Source of the DNA: Pseudomonas sp. S35
GTDB lineage: Bacteria > Pseudomonadota > Gammaproteobacteria > Pseudomonadales > Pseudomonadaceae
Reading direction: 5' to 3'
Length of the DNA: 64,000 nt
NCBI RefSeq assembly: GCF_009866765.1
Contig: NZ_CP019431.1
Span: 5,531,001-5,595,000, forward strand
Shown: in pieces, positions 18,100-26,981 of the stretch
Numbering within the stretch: the stretch's first letter is position 1
Layout: every line of letters begins with the position of its first letter
Notes under the pieces: generated by a model
Database searches by the model: none
Told to the model about the DNA's origin: nothing
What the model saw: the letters and a program-made list of their open reading frames with translations, nothing else
Made by a program: the position numbers and the translations under genes

Positions 18100-20019
18100 A
18101 TGAACAGCTGGTTCGGTAACATCAGCGTCAACCTCAAACTGGGCCTGGGCTTCGGCCTGGTACTCGTTCTGACCTCAATCCTGGCCCTCACCGGCTGGAC
18201 CAGCCTGGGCGGCCTGATCGACCGCAGCAACTGGATGAGCGACATCACCCAGCTCAACGCGTCGCTGACCAAACTGCGCATCGTGCGCCTGCAATACATG
18301 CTGGCCAACGGCGATGAAGCCGTGGCGCAGAACGTGCAGACCAGCCTGGATGCCTTCGCTGCCCAGCAACAGAAGCTGTTGGACAGCTTCAAGAGCCCGG
18401 AAAACCTCAAGCTGCTCAACGAGCAGAAAGCGGTGATCACGGCTTACCAGCAGTCCCTGAACAAAATGCGCGAGGCCTACCGTAACGGCAATGCCTCCCG
18501 CCAAGTGATGGGTGACAAGGCCGACAGCGCCAACACCCAGATCGACGCGCTGGAAGCCATCTTGAAGCAGATGCCTGACAGCGCCGAGCACCTGGCTCAG
18601 TTCCAGGCCGTGGCCGACGCCAAGATGCAATTCCAGCTGGCCCGCTACGAAGTGCGCGGCTACACCGGCAACGTCAACCCGGACACCGAAGCCCGCGCTG
18701 CGGCCCAGATCGACAAAGCCATTGCCGGCTTGAAAGACCTCAGCACCGCGTTTGGCGCCAGCCAGCAAAGCGCGTTGAGCGCGCTGGAAACCGCCCTGGG
18801 CGCGTACCGGACCGCCGTGCAGAACTACAAGACGGCAAACGCCAACATTGTCGCCGCCCGTGCCGAAATGACTACCCAGGGCGCTGATATCGTGAGCATC
18901 AGCGACAAGCTCTACGATATCCAACTGGACCGCCGCGACGCCGAAAGCGCCCAGGCCCGTAGCCTGCAATTGATCAGCACCCTGCTGGCCCTGCTGGTTG
19001 GCATCATTGCCGCATGGGTCATCACCCGCCAGATCACTCGCCCGATCCAGGAAACCCTGGCCGTGGTGGAGCGCATTGCCTCCGGCGACCTGAGCCACAA
19101 CATCCAGGTGACCCGCCGCGACGAACTGGGCGTGCTGCAACAAGGCATCCAGCGCATGGGCACCACCTTGCGTGAATTGATCAGCGGTATTCGTGACGGC
19201 GTGACCCAGATCGCCAGCGCCGCCGAGGAACTGTCGGCCGTGACCGAACAGACCAGCGCCGGCGTGAACAGCCAGAAGATCGAGACCGATCAAGTGGCCA
19301 CCGCGATGCATGAAATGACCGCCACCGTGCAGGAAGTTGCGCGCAACGCCGAACAGGCTTCCCTGGCCGCTGCCGATGCCGACGGCCAAGCCCGTGCAGG
19401 CGACAAAGTGGTGGCCGAAGCCATCGCCCAGATCGAACGCCTGGCTGCCGAAGTGGCGCGTTCCACCGACGCCATGAGCCACCTGCAACAAGAGAGCAAC
19501 AAGATCGGCAGCGTGATGGACGTGATCAAGGCCGTGGCCGAACAGACCAACCTGCTGGCCCTCAACGCCGCCATCGAAGCCGCGCGTGCCGGTGAAGCCG
19601 GTCGTGGGTTTGCCGTGGTCGCCGACGAAGTGCGTGGCCTGGCCCAGCGCACGCAAAAATCCACCGAAGAAATCGAAGGCCTGGTCGCCGGTTTGCAGAA
19701 CGGTACCCAGCAAGTGGCCAACGTGATGAACAACAGCCGCAGCCTCACCGACAGCAGCGTGGAGCTGACGCGCAAGGCCGGTGTCTCCCTGGAGAACATC
19801 ACCCGTACGGTGTCGAACATCCAGTCGATGAACCAGCAGATCGCTGCCGCCGCCGAGCAACAAAGCGCCGTGGCCGAAGAGATCAGCCGCAGTATCGTCA
19901 ATGTGCGTGATGTGTCGGAACAGACCGCCACCGCCAGTGACGAGACCGCTAAGTCGAGTGTGGAACTGGCACGCCTGGGCAGCCAGTTGCAGCAGATGGT
20001 CAGCCATTTCCGGGTTTAA
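18100..20019 (+). CDS. Methyl-accepting chemotaxis protein with HBM-like sensor domain
   Basis: 639 residues. A first membrane helix (residues 12-34), a periplasmic all-helical domain of about 250 residues, a second membrane helix (about 291-313, [18 protein letters not shown]), a HAMP domain ([23 protein letters not shown]) and the signalling domain with hairpin tip [32 protein letters not shown]. The sensor length suits the bimodular HBM type of P. putida McpS and McpQ, which bind organic acids, but the ligand is unknown. The ATG at 18100 follows a GCGGAG site; earlier in-frame starts are weaker. The C-terminus has no CheR-binding pentapeptide. Confidence 0.92.
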   Translation: MNSWFGNISVNLKLGLGFGLVLVLTSILALTGWTSLGGLIDRSNWMSDITQLNASLTKLRIVRLQYMLANGDEAVAQNVQTSLDAFAAQQQKLLDSFKSPENLKLLNEQKAVITAYQQSLNKMREAYRNGNASRQVMGDKADSANTQIDALEAILKQMPDSAEHLAQFQAVADAKMQFQLARYEVRGYTGNVNPDTEARAAAQIDKAIAGLKDLSTAFGASQQSALSALETALGAYRTAVQNYKTANANIVAARAEMTTQGADIVSISDKLYDIQLDRRDAESAQARSLQLISTLLALLVGIIAAWVITRQITRPIQETLAVVERIASGDLSHNIQVTRRDELGVLQQGIQRMGTTLRELISGIRDGVTQIASAAEELSAVTEQTSAGVNSQKIETDQVATAMHEMTATVQEVARNAEQASLAAADADGQARAGDKVVAEAIAQIERLAAEVARSTDAMSHLQQESNKIGSVMDVIKAVAEQTNLLALNAAIEAARAGEAGRGFAVVADEVRGLAQRTQKSTEEIEGLVAGLQNGTQQVANVMNNSRSLTDSSVELTRKAGVSLENITRTVSNIQSMNQQIAAAAEQQSAVAEEISRSIVNVRDVSEQTATASDETAKSSVELARLGSQLQQMVSHFRV

Positions 20020-20025
20020 TAAACC

Positions 20026-20056
20026 AAAAAGCCGCCTTGGGATTAACCGAGGCGGC
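20026..20056 (-). terminator. Terminator of the 32-codon ORF transcript
   Basis: A 7-bp stem (GCCGCCT/AGGCGGC) followed on the minus strand by TTTTTGG; the plus strand has no T-tract after it. It therefore serves a minus-strand transcript, and the only candidate upstream is the small ORF at 20072-20170. Confidence 0.75.
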
Positions 20057-20071
20057 TCCACCTCTCAGACC

Positions 20072-20170
20072 TTACCGGTCATCGAAGCTGTCCCGCAGGA
20101 ACTTCCATACGTGATAAGCACGCAGGCAGTTCACTACGAGGCTCCACGTACGTCGTGCAAACTTGGACAT
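20072..20170 (-). CDS. Unannotated 32-residue basic small protein
   Basis: The frame reads MSKFARRTWSLVVNC, then LRAYHVWKFLRDSFDDR and stop. It is basic and amphipathic, with an aromatic- and leucine-rich middle and an acidic end. A strong ACGGAGGG ribosome site lies 6-7 nt before the ATG, partly inside a GGCC/GGCC hairpin, and a minus-strand terminator follows 15 nt after the stop. These signals together favour a true gene. Long structured RNA lies upstream. I do not recognise the family; a leader peptide, a small membrane-active protein or a toxin are all open. Confidence 0.55.
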   Translation of the reverse strand: MSKFARRTWSLVVNCLRAYHVWKFLRDSFDDR

Positions 20171-20440
20171 ACTCGGCCCTCCGTGAGTTAGGCCTTACCT
20201 CCAGCGCACTTACCGGAACATGTGAGCCTTCGGATGCGGGTCATCGCTTCCAGTGAGGTGGCCGGGCTAATGGGCCTCCCGCATTAATCCGGCACGGATT
20301 ACTAGCCCGTGGCGGTTGGTCCAGAATTCGCGCGCACGCCCGGATCACCTCACATCGACAAACGTAGAACGGGGCGGAGCCTAACCAAAATCCCAGTCGA
20401 AGGTGTGACCAACGACGCTCAGATACCAATATAATTCGAT
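20171..20440 (-). ncRNA. Candidate structured 5' leader of the 32-codon ORF
   Basis: About 270 nt with no larger gene. On the minus strand GGGCTA(20323 region)...TAGCCC encloses a TAATCCG/CGGATTA hairpin, and ATGCGGG can pair with the later CCCGCAT. Several GGA triplets sit in potential loops, and the ribosome site of the ORF is partly paired. A TATATT box near 20432-20437 could be the -10 of its promoter. The amount of self-pairing suggests a regulatory leader or cis-acting RNA. No known riboswitch class was recognised. Confidence 0.4.
20235..20256. repeat. 22-nt repeat, copy A
   Basis: This element (TGCGGGTCATCGCTTCCA then GTGA) recurs at 20543-20564 in the same orientation with only 2 mismatches. 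It lies inside the candidate leader on the other strand. It is unrelated to the REP families of the window. Confidence 0.7.
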
Positions 20441-20542
20441 AGATTCATTGCGAATTTTTACAGAACAAAAAGGCAAGAGAAATCATCAACAATGATAATC
20501 CGCTGGCCTTGCGAGATGATAAGACCGGCGGTAGTATCCGCC

Positions 20543-20564
20543 TGCGGGTCAGCGCTTCCTGTGA
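20543..20564. repeat. 22-nt repeat, copy B
   Basis: Second copy of the element at 20235-20256, 308 nt away, differing at two positions. It forms part of a GGTC/GACC hairpin within the candidate small RNA. Confidence 0.7.
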
Positions 20565-20598
20565 GACCGCAACCCCAGTCGTAAACCGGGATTGCAAT

Positions 20599-20627
20599 AA
20601 AAAACCGCCCTACTAAGGCGGTTTTTT
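20599..20627. terminator. Bidirectional rho-independent terminator
   Basis: AAAAAACCGCC and GGCGGTTTTTT form a stem with T-tracts on both strands. It ends the minus-strand VOC gene and could end a plus-strand small RNA. Confidence 0.85.
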
Positions 20628-20646
20628 AGTGCCTGGGATTTGCCCC

Positions 20647-21015
20647 TCAGCCCTCGCCTTCCTCGACAAACACCACCCGATTGCCAAACGGATCCTTGAT
20701 GCTCATCTCCCGCGAGCCCCACGGCGTTTCTTCGACGCTCGGCTTGGCATAACGGTAGTCCTTCACCTGCAATTGCTGCTGGTAGGCGTCCACGCCCTGC
20801 GCCTGGATCCGCACCGCAGCACCCGGCGATGCATCGCCGTGATGCTCGGACAAATGCAGCACGCATTCACCCAACGACACTTGCAGGTACAGCGGGTAAT
20901 TCGCCTCGAAACGATGCTGCCAATCGACTTTGAACCCGAGGAAATCCACATAGAATTCCAACGCTTTGGTCTCGTCGAAAATCCGCAGGATCGGGGTGAC
21001 TTTTCCTAAGTGCAT
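20647..21015 (-). CDS. VOC/glyoxalase superfamily protein
   Basis: 122 residues, one VOC module pair: VTPILRIFDETKALEFYVDFLGFKVDWQHRF at the start and the ending MSIKDPFGNRVVFVEE. The metal-ligand positions (glutamate near LHLSEH and E in VVFVEE) are plausible. It resembles glyoxalase/bleomycin-resistance proteins, which may bind or transform a small molecule; no substrate can be assigned. The start is the ATG at 21015. It lies 29 nt downstream of the D-aminoacylase gene on the same strand. Confidence 0.85.
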   Translation of the reverse strand: MHLGKVTPILRIFDETKALEFYVDFLGFKVDWQHRFEANYPLYLQVSLGECVLHLSEHHGDASPGAAVRIQAQGVDAYQQQLQVKDYRYAKPSVEETPWGSREMSIKDPFGNRVVFVEEGEG

Positions 21016-21044
21016 GGCAACCGCTCCGTGTAAAAGATCGCCCA

Positions 21045-22508
21045 CTATAAAGGCGAAAATCCCCGACGCAAATCCCCACTGCGCGCCAGGAACCGACCCG
21101 GTCGCTGACCGTTCGCCTGCCCGTCGCTGTAGCTCAACACGCCATTGACCCACACGCCGTCAATGCCCTCTGCCGCCCGTTCTGGCGTTTTGAAATCCGC
21201 CACATCCCGCACCCTCAACGCATCGAACAACACCAGGTCCGCCCAGTGCCCTTCACGAATTTCTCCGCGCTGCGACAAACCAAAACGCGCCGCCGATAAA
21301 CCGGTCATCTTGTGCACGGCGGTGTGCAACGGGAAGAGCCCCACATCCCGGCTGAAATGCCCCAGCACCCGTGGAAATGCGCCCCACAAACGCGGGTGCG
21401 GGAACGGATCTTCCGGCAAGCCATCGGAGCCCACCATCGACAGTGGATGCGCCAGGATGCGCCGCACATCCGCCTCATCCATGCCGTAATACACCGCCCC
21501 GGCCGGTTGCAGGCGGCGCGCGGCGTCCATCAGCGAAACGCCCCACTCACCCGCAATGTCCTGCAAGTCGCGCCCGCCCATCTGCGCGTGTGGCATGGAC
21601 CAGGTGATGGTGATGCGAAACGCATCGGTCACTTGCTTCAAGTCCAGGGTCGAAGAACTGGCCGCATAGGGATAACAATCACACCCCACCGGATGGGTTT
21701 TCGCCGCCAGCTCCAGCGCTGCCAGCAGTTGCGGGCTACGCCCCCAGTTCCCCGCCCCTGCGCATTTGAGGTGGGAAATAATCACTGGCGCCCTGGCATG
21801 CCGACCGATCAAAAACGCTTCGTCCATCGCTTCCAGTACCGGTTCGAATTCGCTGCGCAGATGGGTGGTGTACACCGCTCCGTAGGCCGTCAGTTCTTCG
21901 CTGAGTTGCAGCACTTCATCGGTCTCGGCGTTGAACGCACTGGCGTAGGCCAGGCCTGTGGATAAACCGAGTGCACCGGCTTCAAGGCTCTGTTGCAACT
22001 GCACGCGCATGGCCGCGATTTCACCCGGCGTGGCCGTGCGGTGCAGGTCGTCCATGTGGTTGCTGCGCAGCGCGGTGTGGCCGATCAGCGCCGCGACGTT
22101 GACGGCCGGGTGGGCGTTTTCCACGGCGCGGCGGTAATCGCTGAAACGCGGGTAGGTGAACGCCTCACGCGTGCCCAGCAGGTTCATCGGGTCGGGCGGG
22201 TCGCTGCGCAGACTGACCGGCGAAGCGCTGATGCCGCAATTGCCGACAACCACGGTGGTCACGCCCTGGCTGAGTTTGGGCAGCATCTGTGGGTGGCGGA
22301 TCACCACGGTGTCATCGTGGGTGTGCACGTCGATAAAGCCTGGCGTCAATACGCGACCGGTGGCGTCTATTTCATGCTCGGCCGTTGCAGCAGACAGATC
22401 ACCGATTGTCTCGATACGCCCGTCGCGCACCCCCACATCCGCGAGGTAACCCGGGGTATTGCTGCCATCGATGACCAGCGCCTGGCGAATCAGCGTGTCG
22501 TACTTCAT
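21045..22508 (-). CDS. D-aminoacylase (N-acyl-D-amino-acid deacylase)
   Basis: 487 residues of the amidohydrolase superfamily. Metal ligands appear in FIDVHTHDD (H-x-H), in the cysteine-containing loop VVGNCGISAS that is typical of D-aminoacylases, and in THLRSE, ISHLKCAG and MVGSDGLPEDP. The enzyme removes acyl groups from N-acyl-D-amino acids in the cytoplasm. A GGAG site precedes the ATG at 22508. The upstream RpiR regulator and GntP permease complete a regulator-importer-hydrolase cassette on one strand. Confidence 0.92.
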   Translation of the reverse strand: MKYDTLIRQALVIDGSNTPGYLADVGVRDGRIETIGDLSAATAEHEIDATGRVLTPGFIDVHTHDDTVVIRHPQMLPKLSQGVTTVVVGNCGISASPVSLRSDPPDPMNLLGTREAFTYPRFSDYRRAVENAHPAVNVAALIGHTALRSNHMDDLHRTATPGEIAAMRVQLQQSLEAGALGLSTGLAYASAFNAETDEVLQLSEELTAYGAVYTTHLRSEFEPVLEAMDEAFLIGRHARAPVIISHLKCAGAGNWGRSPQLLAALELAAKTHPVGCDCYPYAASSSTLDLKQVTDAFRITITWSMPHAQMGGRDLQDIAGEWGVSLMDAARRLQPAGAVYYGMDEADVRRILAHPLSMVGSDGLPEDPFPHPRLWGAFPRVLGHFSRDVGLFPLHTAVHKMTGLSAARFGLSQRGEIREGHWADLVLFDALRVRDVADFKTPERAAEGIDGVWVNGVLSYSDGQANGQRPGRFLARSGDLRRGFSPL

Positions 22509-22509
22509 T

Positions 22510-23370
22510 TCAATCTCCAAGCGGTAGGCTATCGGGCCCGCCGCGATAATCGTCCAGGGCCAGTTTGATCCGGCGCAGGCGTTCCTGGTTGTCGTCCGGC
22601 TGGGCCAGCGCCAGCTCGGTGGCAAGCAGGTCGATGGCCAACAACATGCCGTAGCGCGCCGCCGTGGGTTTGTAGATAAAACTGGTTTCGGCCGGTTGCA
22701 GCGGCAGCAGCACGTCCGCCAACTGCGCCAGCGGGGAATCGGCCAGGGTGATGGCGATGATGCGTGCATCGTAGCTGCGGGCCAGTGCCACTACGTCCAG
22801 CAGTTCGGGGGTCAGGCCGGTGAGCGAGCAGACGATCAACGCATGCTGCGGGCCCAGGGTGGCGGCCGTGACGCGCATCATCACCGGGTCGTGACAGGCG
22901 GCAATCGGATAACCCAGGCGGACCAGGCGCACCTGCAACTCGTCGCTGCACAGGCTCGACGGGCCACCCATGCCGAATGCGTGGATCATCCGCGCCTGAC
23001 CCAGCAGGCTGACGGCATCGGCAAAACACGCCTGGCTGAACCCGGACAAATGCTGACGCAACGTCGCCTCGATATCGCCGAGGATCTGCCGGTGGAACGC
23101 CGACTGTTCGGGTAACCCCGCCGGGTCCAGGAAGCGGCTGCCGACCCCGCTGGCCTGGGCCAGTTGCAGGCGCAAATCGCGCAGATCGCGGCAGCCGACG
23201 CTGCGGGCAAAGCGCGACAAGGTGGCCGTACTCACCTCGGCGCGTTGGGACAATTCCTCCAGGCTGGCCGATGCGGCAAAGCCAACGTCATCGAGCATCA
23301 GTTGGGCGATACGCCCTTCGCCGGCGCTGAAAGACGCCTGGCGGGCGCGGATCTGGTAGAGGATGTCCAT
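22510..23370 (-). CDS. RpiR-family transcriptional regulator (MurR/RpiR)
   Basis: 286 residues: N-terminal HTH of the RpiR type (ASLEELSQRAEVSTATLSRFARSVGC) and a C-terminal SIS sugar-isomerase-like domain (residues about 125-255). SIS domains usually bind phosphosugars, so an effector such as an N-acyl amino sugar derivative is possible, though the neighbours suggest an acylated D-amino acid. It is one base from the D-aminoacylase start and 13 nt after the permease stop, so it is in the middle of one operon. Confidence 0.9.
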   Translation of the reverse strand: MDILYQIRARQASFSAGEGRIAQLMLDDVGFAASASLEELSQRAEVSTATLSRFARSVGCRDLRDLRLQLAQASGVGSRFLDPAGLPEQSAFHRQILGDIEATLRQHLSGFSQACFADAVSLLGQARMIHAFGMGGPSSLCSDELQVRLVRLGYPIAACHDPVMMRVTAATLGPQHALIVCSLTGLTPELLDVVALARSYDARIIAITLADSPLAQLADVLLPLQPAETSFIYKPTAARYGMLLAIDLLATELALAQPDDNQERLRRIKLALDDYRGGPDSLPLGD

Positions 23371-23383
23371 TAGGGCTCCAGGG

Positions 23384-24733
23384 TCAGAGGATGCACGACA
23401 GACCGTACGTAAGACCGAAGGCAACCACCGAGATCAGGGTCTCCAGCACGGTCCAGGTCTTGAAGGTCTGGATCACCGTCATATTGAAGTATTCCTTGAT
23501 CAGCCAGAAGCCGCCGTCATTGACGTGGGAAAAGATCACCGAACCGGCGCCTGTGGCCAGCACCAACAACTCAGGGTGTGGATAACCCAAGCCCAGCGCC
23601 ACAGGCGCGACCACGCCGGACGCGGTGGTCATCGCGACAGTGGCCGAGCCGGTAGCAATACGCATCAACGCGGCGAACAACCAACCCATCACCAAGGGCG
23701 ACAACTGGAACGCATTGGCCAGGCCGAGAATTTCATGGGTGACGCCGGCGTCCACCAGGATGCGGTTCAACCCACCGCCCGCGCCCACCAGCAAGGTGAT
23801 GCTGGCGGTGGGCGCCAGGCACTCATTGGTGAATTTGAGGATCGATTCGCGGTTGAAGCCCTGGGCCAGGCCCAAGGTCCAGAAACTCACCAGGGTCGCC
23901 ACCAGCAACGCGATGACCGAGTTGCCGATAAACAGCAGGAACTGGTTGAAGCCGGTCCCCGGCGTAGAGATTACGTTGGCCCAACCGCCGATCATCATCA
24001 GCACCACCGGCAACAGGATCGTGCCCATGGTCAGCGCAAAGCTCGGCAGACGGGTACGTGGCTCACGCTCGATAAACTGGCGCTCCAGCGGGTTTTCCGC
24101 AGGCAGGTGGATGTACGGCACGATGAACTTGGCGTAGACCGGGCCGGCAATGATCGCCGTGGGGATACCGATCAAAATCGCATACAGCACGGTCTGCCCC
24201 ACCGATGCGTTATACGCCAGCACCGCCATCATCGCCGCCGGGTGCGGCGGCACCAGCGCGTGCACCACCGACAACCCAGCGACCATCGGCAGGCCGACCA
24301 TCAAGATCGACACACCGACGCGCCGCGCCACGGTAAACGCGATGGGCACCAGCAACACAAAACCCACCTCGAAAAACAGCGGCAACCCTACCAGAAAGGC
24401 AATGCACACCATCGCCCAGTGGGCGTTGCGCTCGCCGAAACGGTTGATCAAGGTGCGCGCCACCTGCTCGGCGCCGCCAGACTCGGCCATCATCTTGCCA
24501 AGCATGGTGCCCAGCGCCACAACGAGCGCGATATGCCCCAGGGTCTTGCCGACACCTGCCTCATACGAGCCCATGATGGTGTCCGCCGGCATCCCGGCCA
24601 TCAGCGCCAGGCCAATGGACACCAGGGTGATGACGATAAACGGGTTGAGTCGGTAACGTGCAATCAGCACGATCAAAGCAATGATGGCGATGGCAGCGTA
24701 TGCCAACAGCCCGAAGCCCGGTGATGCGGCCAT
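23384..24733 (-). CDS. GntP-family permease
   Basis: 449 residues with about 12-14 membrane helices and the GntP pattern (ADTIMGSYEAGVGKTLGHIALVVALGTMLGKMM; PPHPAAMMAV; SVIFSHVNDGGFW). Such carriers bring in gluconate or other hydroxy acids with protons; members beside D-aminoacylase genes probably import N-acyl-D-amino acids. A GAGGAG site fits the ATG at 24733; the longer frame from 24787 does not. First gene of the three-gene operon. Confidence 0.9.
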   Translation of the reverse strand: MAASPGFGLLAYAAIAIIALIVLIARYRLNPFIVITLVSIGLALMAGMPADTIMGSYEAGVGKTLGHIALVVALGTMLGKMMAESGGAEQVARTLINRFGERNAHWAMVCIAFLVGLPLFFEVGFVLLVPIAFTVARRVGVSILMVGLPMVAGLSVVHALVPPHPAAMMAVLAYNASVGQTVLYAILIGIPTAIIAGPVYAKFIVPYIHLPAENPLERQFIEREPRTRLPSFALTMGTILLPVVLMMIGGWANVISTPGTGFNQFLLFIGNSVIALLVATLVSFWTLGLAQGFNRESILKFTNECLAPTASITLLVGAGGGLNRILVDAGVTHEILGLANAFQLSPLVMGWLFAALMRIATGSATVAMTTASGVVAPVALGLGYPHPELLVLATGAGSVIFSHVNDGGFWLIKEYFNMTVIQTFKTWTVLETLISVVAFGLTYGLSCIL

Positions 24734-24979
24734 GCGGTACTCCTCGGAAAGGGTCACGTCGAGTTGGTTGTGAAACTCATAAATCATTACCGAGCAGCGT
24801 TTTCAAACTTTATGAAAGTAATTTTCGCCCACAGACAAGCCCTGTCGCGTTGGGATATGCCCACCGCCTGCGTATGAAAATTTGGGGGGTGTTCTTACAT
24901 GAAGATCAGACAAGGCCGGAAACTCAACTCACGCGGTTGAGTCATAGAATGCACATCCACTGTTGCCAGGAACATCGAC

Positions 24980-25360
24980 ATGATTCGCACGACACTCGCC
25001 GCCGGCGCCCTGCTTCTCGCCGTCTGCGGCGCAGCCACCGCCGCCGACAACCCGGCGCTGAAAAAATGCATGGACGGCGCCAACACCACCGCTGACATGG
25101 TCGGTTGCAACGTCAAGGAAGCCAAGGTGCAGGACACACGCTTGAACAAGGCCTACAAGACCGCCCTCGCCGCCCAGGAAGGTACGCGCAAGCAGCAACT
25201 GCAAGACGTACAGCGGCTGTGGATAAAATACCGGGATGCCAATTGCGGGTTCATCGGCTCAGCCACCGGCGGCACCATCGACCAGGTCAACGGCACCGGC
25301 TGCGTGCTGGACATGACCCAGGCGCGCGCCCAAGAACTGGAAGACCTGGTCGGGCCGTGA
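24980..25360 (+). CDS. LprI-like secreted protein (DUF1311)
   Basis: 126 residues with a signal peptide (residues 1-21, ending AATAA). The mature part has the DUF1311/LprI pattern: C-x10-C pairing, VQDTRLNKAYKTAL, and QRLWIKYRDANCGF. Four cysteines suggest two disulfides in the periplasm. LprI of mycobacteria inhibits lysozyme; other members have no proven role. It is a single-gene unit divergent from the GntP permease. Confidence 0.88.
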   Translation: MIRTTLAAGALLLAVCGAATAADNPALKKCMDGANTTADMVGCNVKEAKVQDTRLNKAYKTALAAQEGTRKQQLQDVQRLWIKYRDANCGFIGSATGGTIDQVNGTGCVLDMTQARAQELEDLVGP

Positions 25361-25402
25361 TTGTGTGGCGAGGGTGCTGGTTCCCTGGCCACAGAGGCTC
25401 AA

Positions 25403-26848
25403 TCAGTCGTGGTGAACCTTGGCACGCTTGAGCAACTTCTTGCAGCGTTCCGACAGATGCAGCACCCGCAAGTGCTTGCCCGCCTTGGTGTAGCGCTCGC
25501 GCAGGGTCATCAGCGCGGCAATCGCTGAATAGTCGACAAAGCTCAGGTGGCGGCAATCCAGCGTTACCTGCTGCGGGTCATTGGCCGGGTCGAACTGATT
25601 CAGAAACGGCGTGGTCGAGGCGAAGAACAAGGTGCCGTGCAGCCGATAGAGCTTGCTGCCGTCGGTTTCCAGGTGCTCATCGGCATACAACTCACGGGCC
25701 TGTTGCCAGGCGAAGTTGAGCGCGGCAATCACGATGCCGCACAACACCGCCGTGGCCAGGTCGGTGAACACGGTGATCACTGTGACCGCAACAATCACCA
25801 GCACATCGTTGAGCGGCACCTTGTTGATCACCCGCAACGACGCCCAGGCGAAGGTCTGCTGGGACACCACGAACATCACCCCCACCAGCGCTGCCAGCGG
25901 GATCCGCTCGATCAGCGGTGACAGAAACAGAATGAACAACAGGATCATCACCCCGGCGAACACCCCGGAGAAACGTCCGCGCCCGCCGGAGCTGAGGTTG
26001 ATCACGGTCTGCCCGATCATCGCGCAACCGCCCATGCCGCCGAACAGGCCCGAGAGCATATTCGCCGCACCCAGGGCTACGCTTTCGCGGTCTGGGTAGC
26101 CACGGGTCTCGGTGATTTCGTCGGTGAGACTGAGGGTCAGCAGGGTTTCCAACAGGCCCACCATCGCCATCAGGAACGCGTAGGGCGCGATGATGCCGAG
26201 GGTTTCCAGGGTCCAGGGAACCTGGGGCAGCGCAAAGGTCGGCAGGCCGCCGGCAATGTGGGCCATGTCGCCGAGGGTGCGGGTCGGCAGGCCGAACAGG
26301 TACACCGCCAGGCCTACGCCCAAGATCGCCACCAAGGCCGGTGGCACCGCACGGGTGAGACGTGGCAGCAGGTAGACGATGGCCATCGTGGCCGCCACCA
26401 GCCCGGTCATCACATACAACGGCGTACCGCTGAGCCAGCTTTCACCGCTCTTGAAGTGCTCCAACTGCGCCATCGCGATGATGATCGCCAGGCCGTTGAC
26501 GAAACCGAGCATCACCGAGTGCGGCACCATGCGCACCAGTTTGCCCAGGCGCAGCAGGCCGAAGGCGACCATGATCAACCCGCCGAGCAGCACCGTCGCC
26601 AGCAGATACTCCACGCCGTGTTGCACCACCAGCGCGACGATCACCACCGCCATCGACCCCGCCGCCCCCGAAACCATCCCCGGCCGGCCGCCGAACAATG
26701 CGGTGAGGGTGCAGATGATAAAAGCACCGTAGAGCCCCATCAGCGGGTTGAGGTGAGCCACCAGGGCAAAAGCGATGCATTCGGGCAGCAGCGCGAACGA
26801 CGTGGTGAGGCCGGCCAGGGCATCGGCGCGCAGACGGGTGAGATTCAT
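25403..26848 (-). CDS. SulP-family anion transporter with STAS domain
   Basis: 481 residues. Ten to twelve membrane helices (residues about 20-385) with the SulP start ADALAGLTTSFALLPECIAFALVAHLNPLMGLYGAF, followed by a short cytoplasmic STAS domain ending in DCRHLSFVDYSAIAAL, which keeps the D-x-S region. The protein may carry sulfate or bicarbonate; relatives such as BicA are bicarbonate carriers. The ATG at 26848 is chosen because the frame extending to 27106 has no membrane or family features. No operon partner is seen. Confidence 0.88.
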   Translation of the reverse strand: MNLTRLRADALAGLTTSFALLPECIAFALVAHLNPLMGLYGAFIICTLTALFGGRPGMVSGAAGSMAVVIVALVVQHGVEYLLATVLLGGLIMVAFGLLRLGKLVRMVPHSVMLGFVNGLAIIIAMAQLEHFKSGESWLSGTPLYVMTGLVAATMAIVYLLPRLTRAVPPALVAILGVGLAVYLFGLPTRTLGDMAHIAGGLPTFALPQVPWTLETLGIIAPYAFLMAMVGLLETLLTLSLTDEITETRGYPDRESVALGAANMLSGLFGGMGGCAMIGQTVINLSSGGRGRFSGVFAGVMILLFILFLSPLIERIPLAALVGVMFVVSQQTFAWASLRVINKVPLNDVLVIVAVTVITVFTDLATAVLCGIVIAALNFAWQQARELYADEHLETDGSKLYRLHGTLFFASTTPFLNQFDPANDPQQVTLDCRHLSFVDYSAIAALMTLRERYTKAGKHLRVLHLSERCKKLLKRAKVHHD

Positions 26849-26931
26849 GGGGTACCAGGGAGTTGCGGGGGATGAGGCTGGGGATGGTACGGAATTGATC
26901 AACTCGGGGCTAGTCTGGAAGGCCGGGTCGC

Positions 26932-26966
26932 TGCTATCGGGGGCAAGCCCCCGATGGCGGCGACTC
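26932..26966. repeat. Partial REP sequence
   Basis: GCTATCGGGGGCAAGCCCCCGATGGCGGCGACTCGGTC contains a REP-like palindrome TATCGGGGGC/GCCCCCGATG, but the flanking TGTGGGAG arm is absent. It looks like a decayed member of the REP family, next to the SDR gene. Confidence 0.65.
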
Positions 26967-26981
26967 GGTCTCAAGCGAACA

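Larger units (their letters stand above)
20500..20631 (+). ncRNA. Candidate small RNA between a Fur-like half-site and a terminator
   Basis: AATGATAATC at 20491-20500 matches the core of the Fur consensus. It is followed by a region with a strong CCGCTGGCC/GACCGGCGG stem, a GGCGG/CCGCC hairpin, a GGTC/GACC hairpin and a T-rich terminator at the end. The CTGG..GCGAGAT segment is faintly like the start of PrrF sRNAs, but the folding differs, so I do not name it PrrF. The strand is uncertain because the terminator works both ways. Confidence 0.3.

Noticed and set aside
18175..20061. 628-codon minus-strand frame opposite the chemoreceptor
   Set aside because: Glycine- and histidine-rich antisense shadow; the plus-strand frame has all MCP motifs.
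20500..20631. PrrF1/PrrF2 iron-responsive sRNA
   Set aside because: The Fur-like half-site and CTGG...GCGAGAT resemble the PrrF start, but the first stem pairs with a distant GACCGGCGG instead of forming the usual short hairpin. Kept only as an unnamed candidate RNA.
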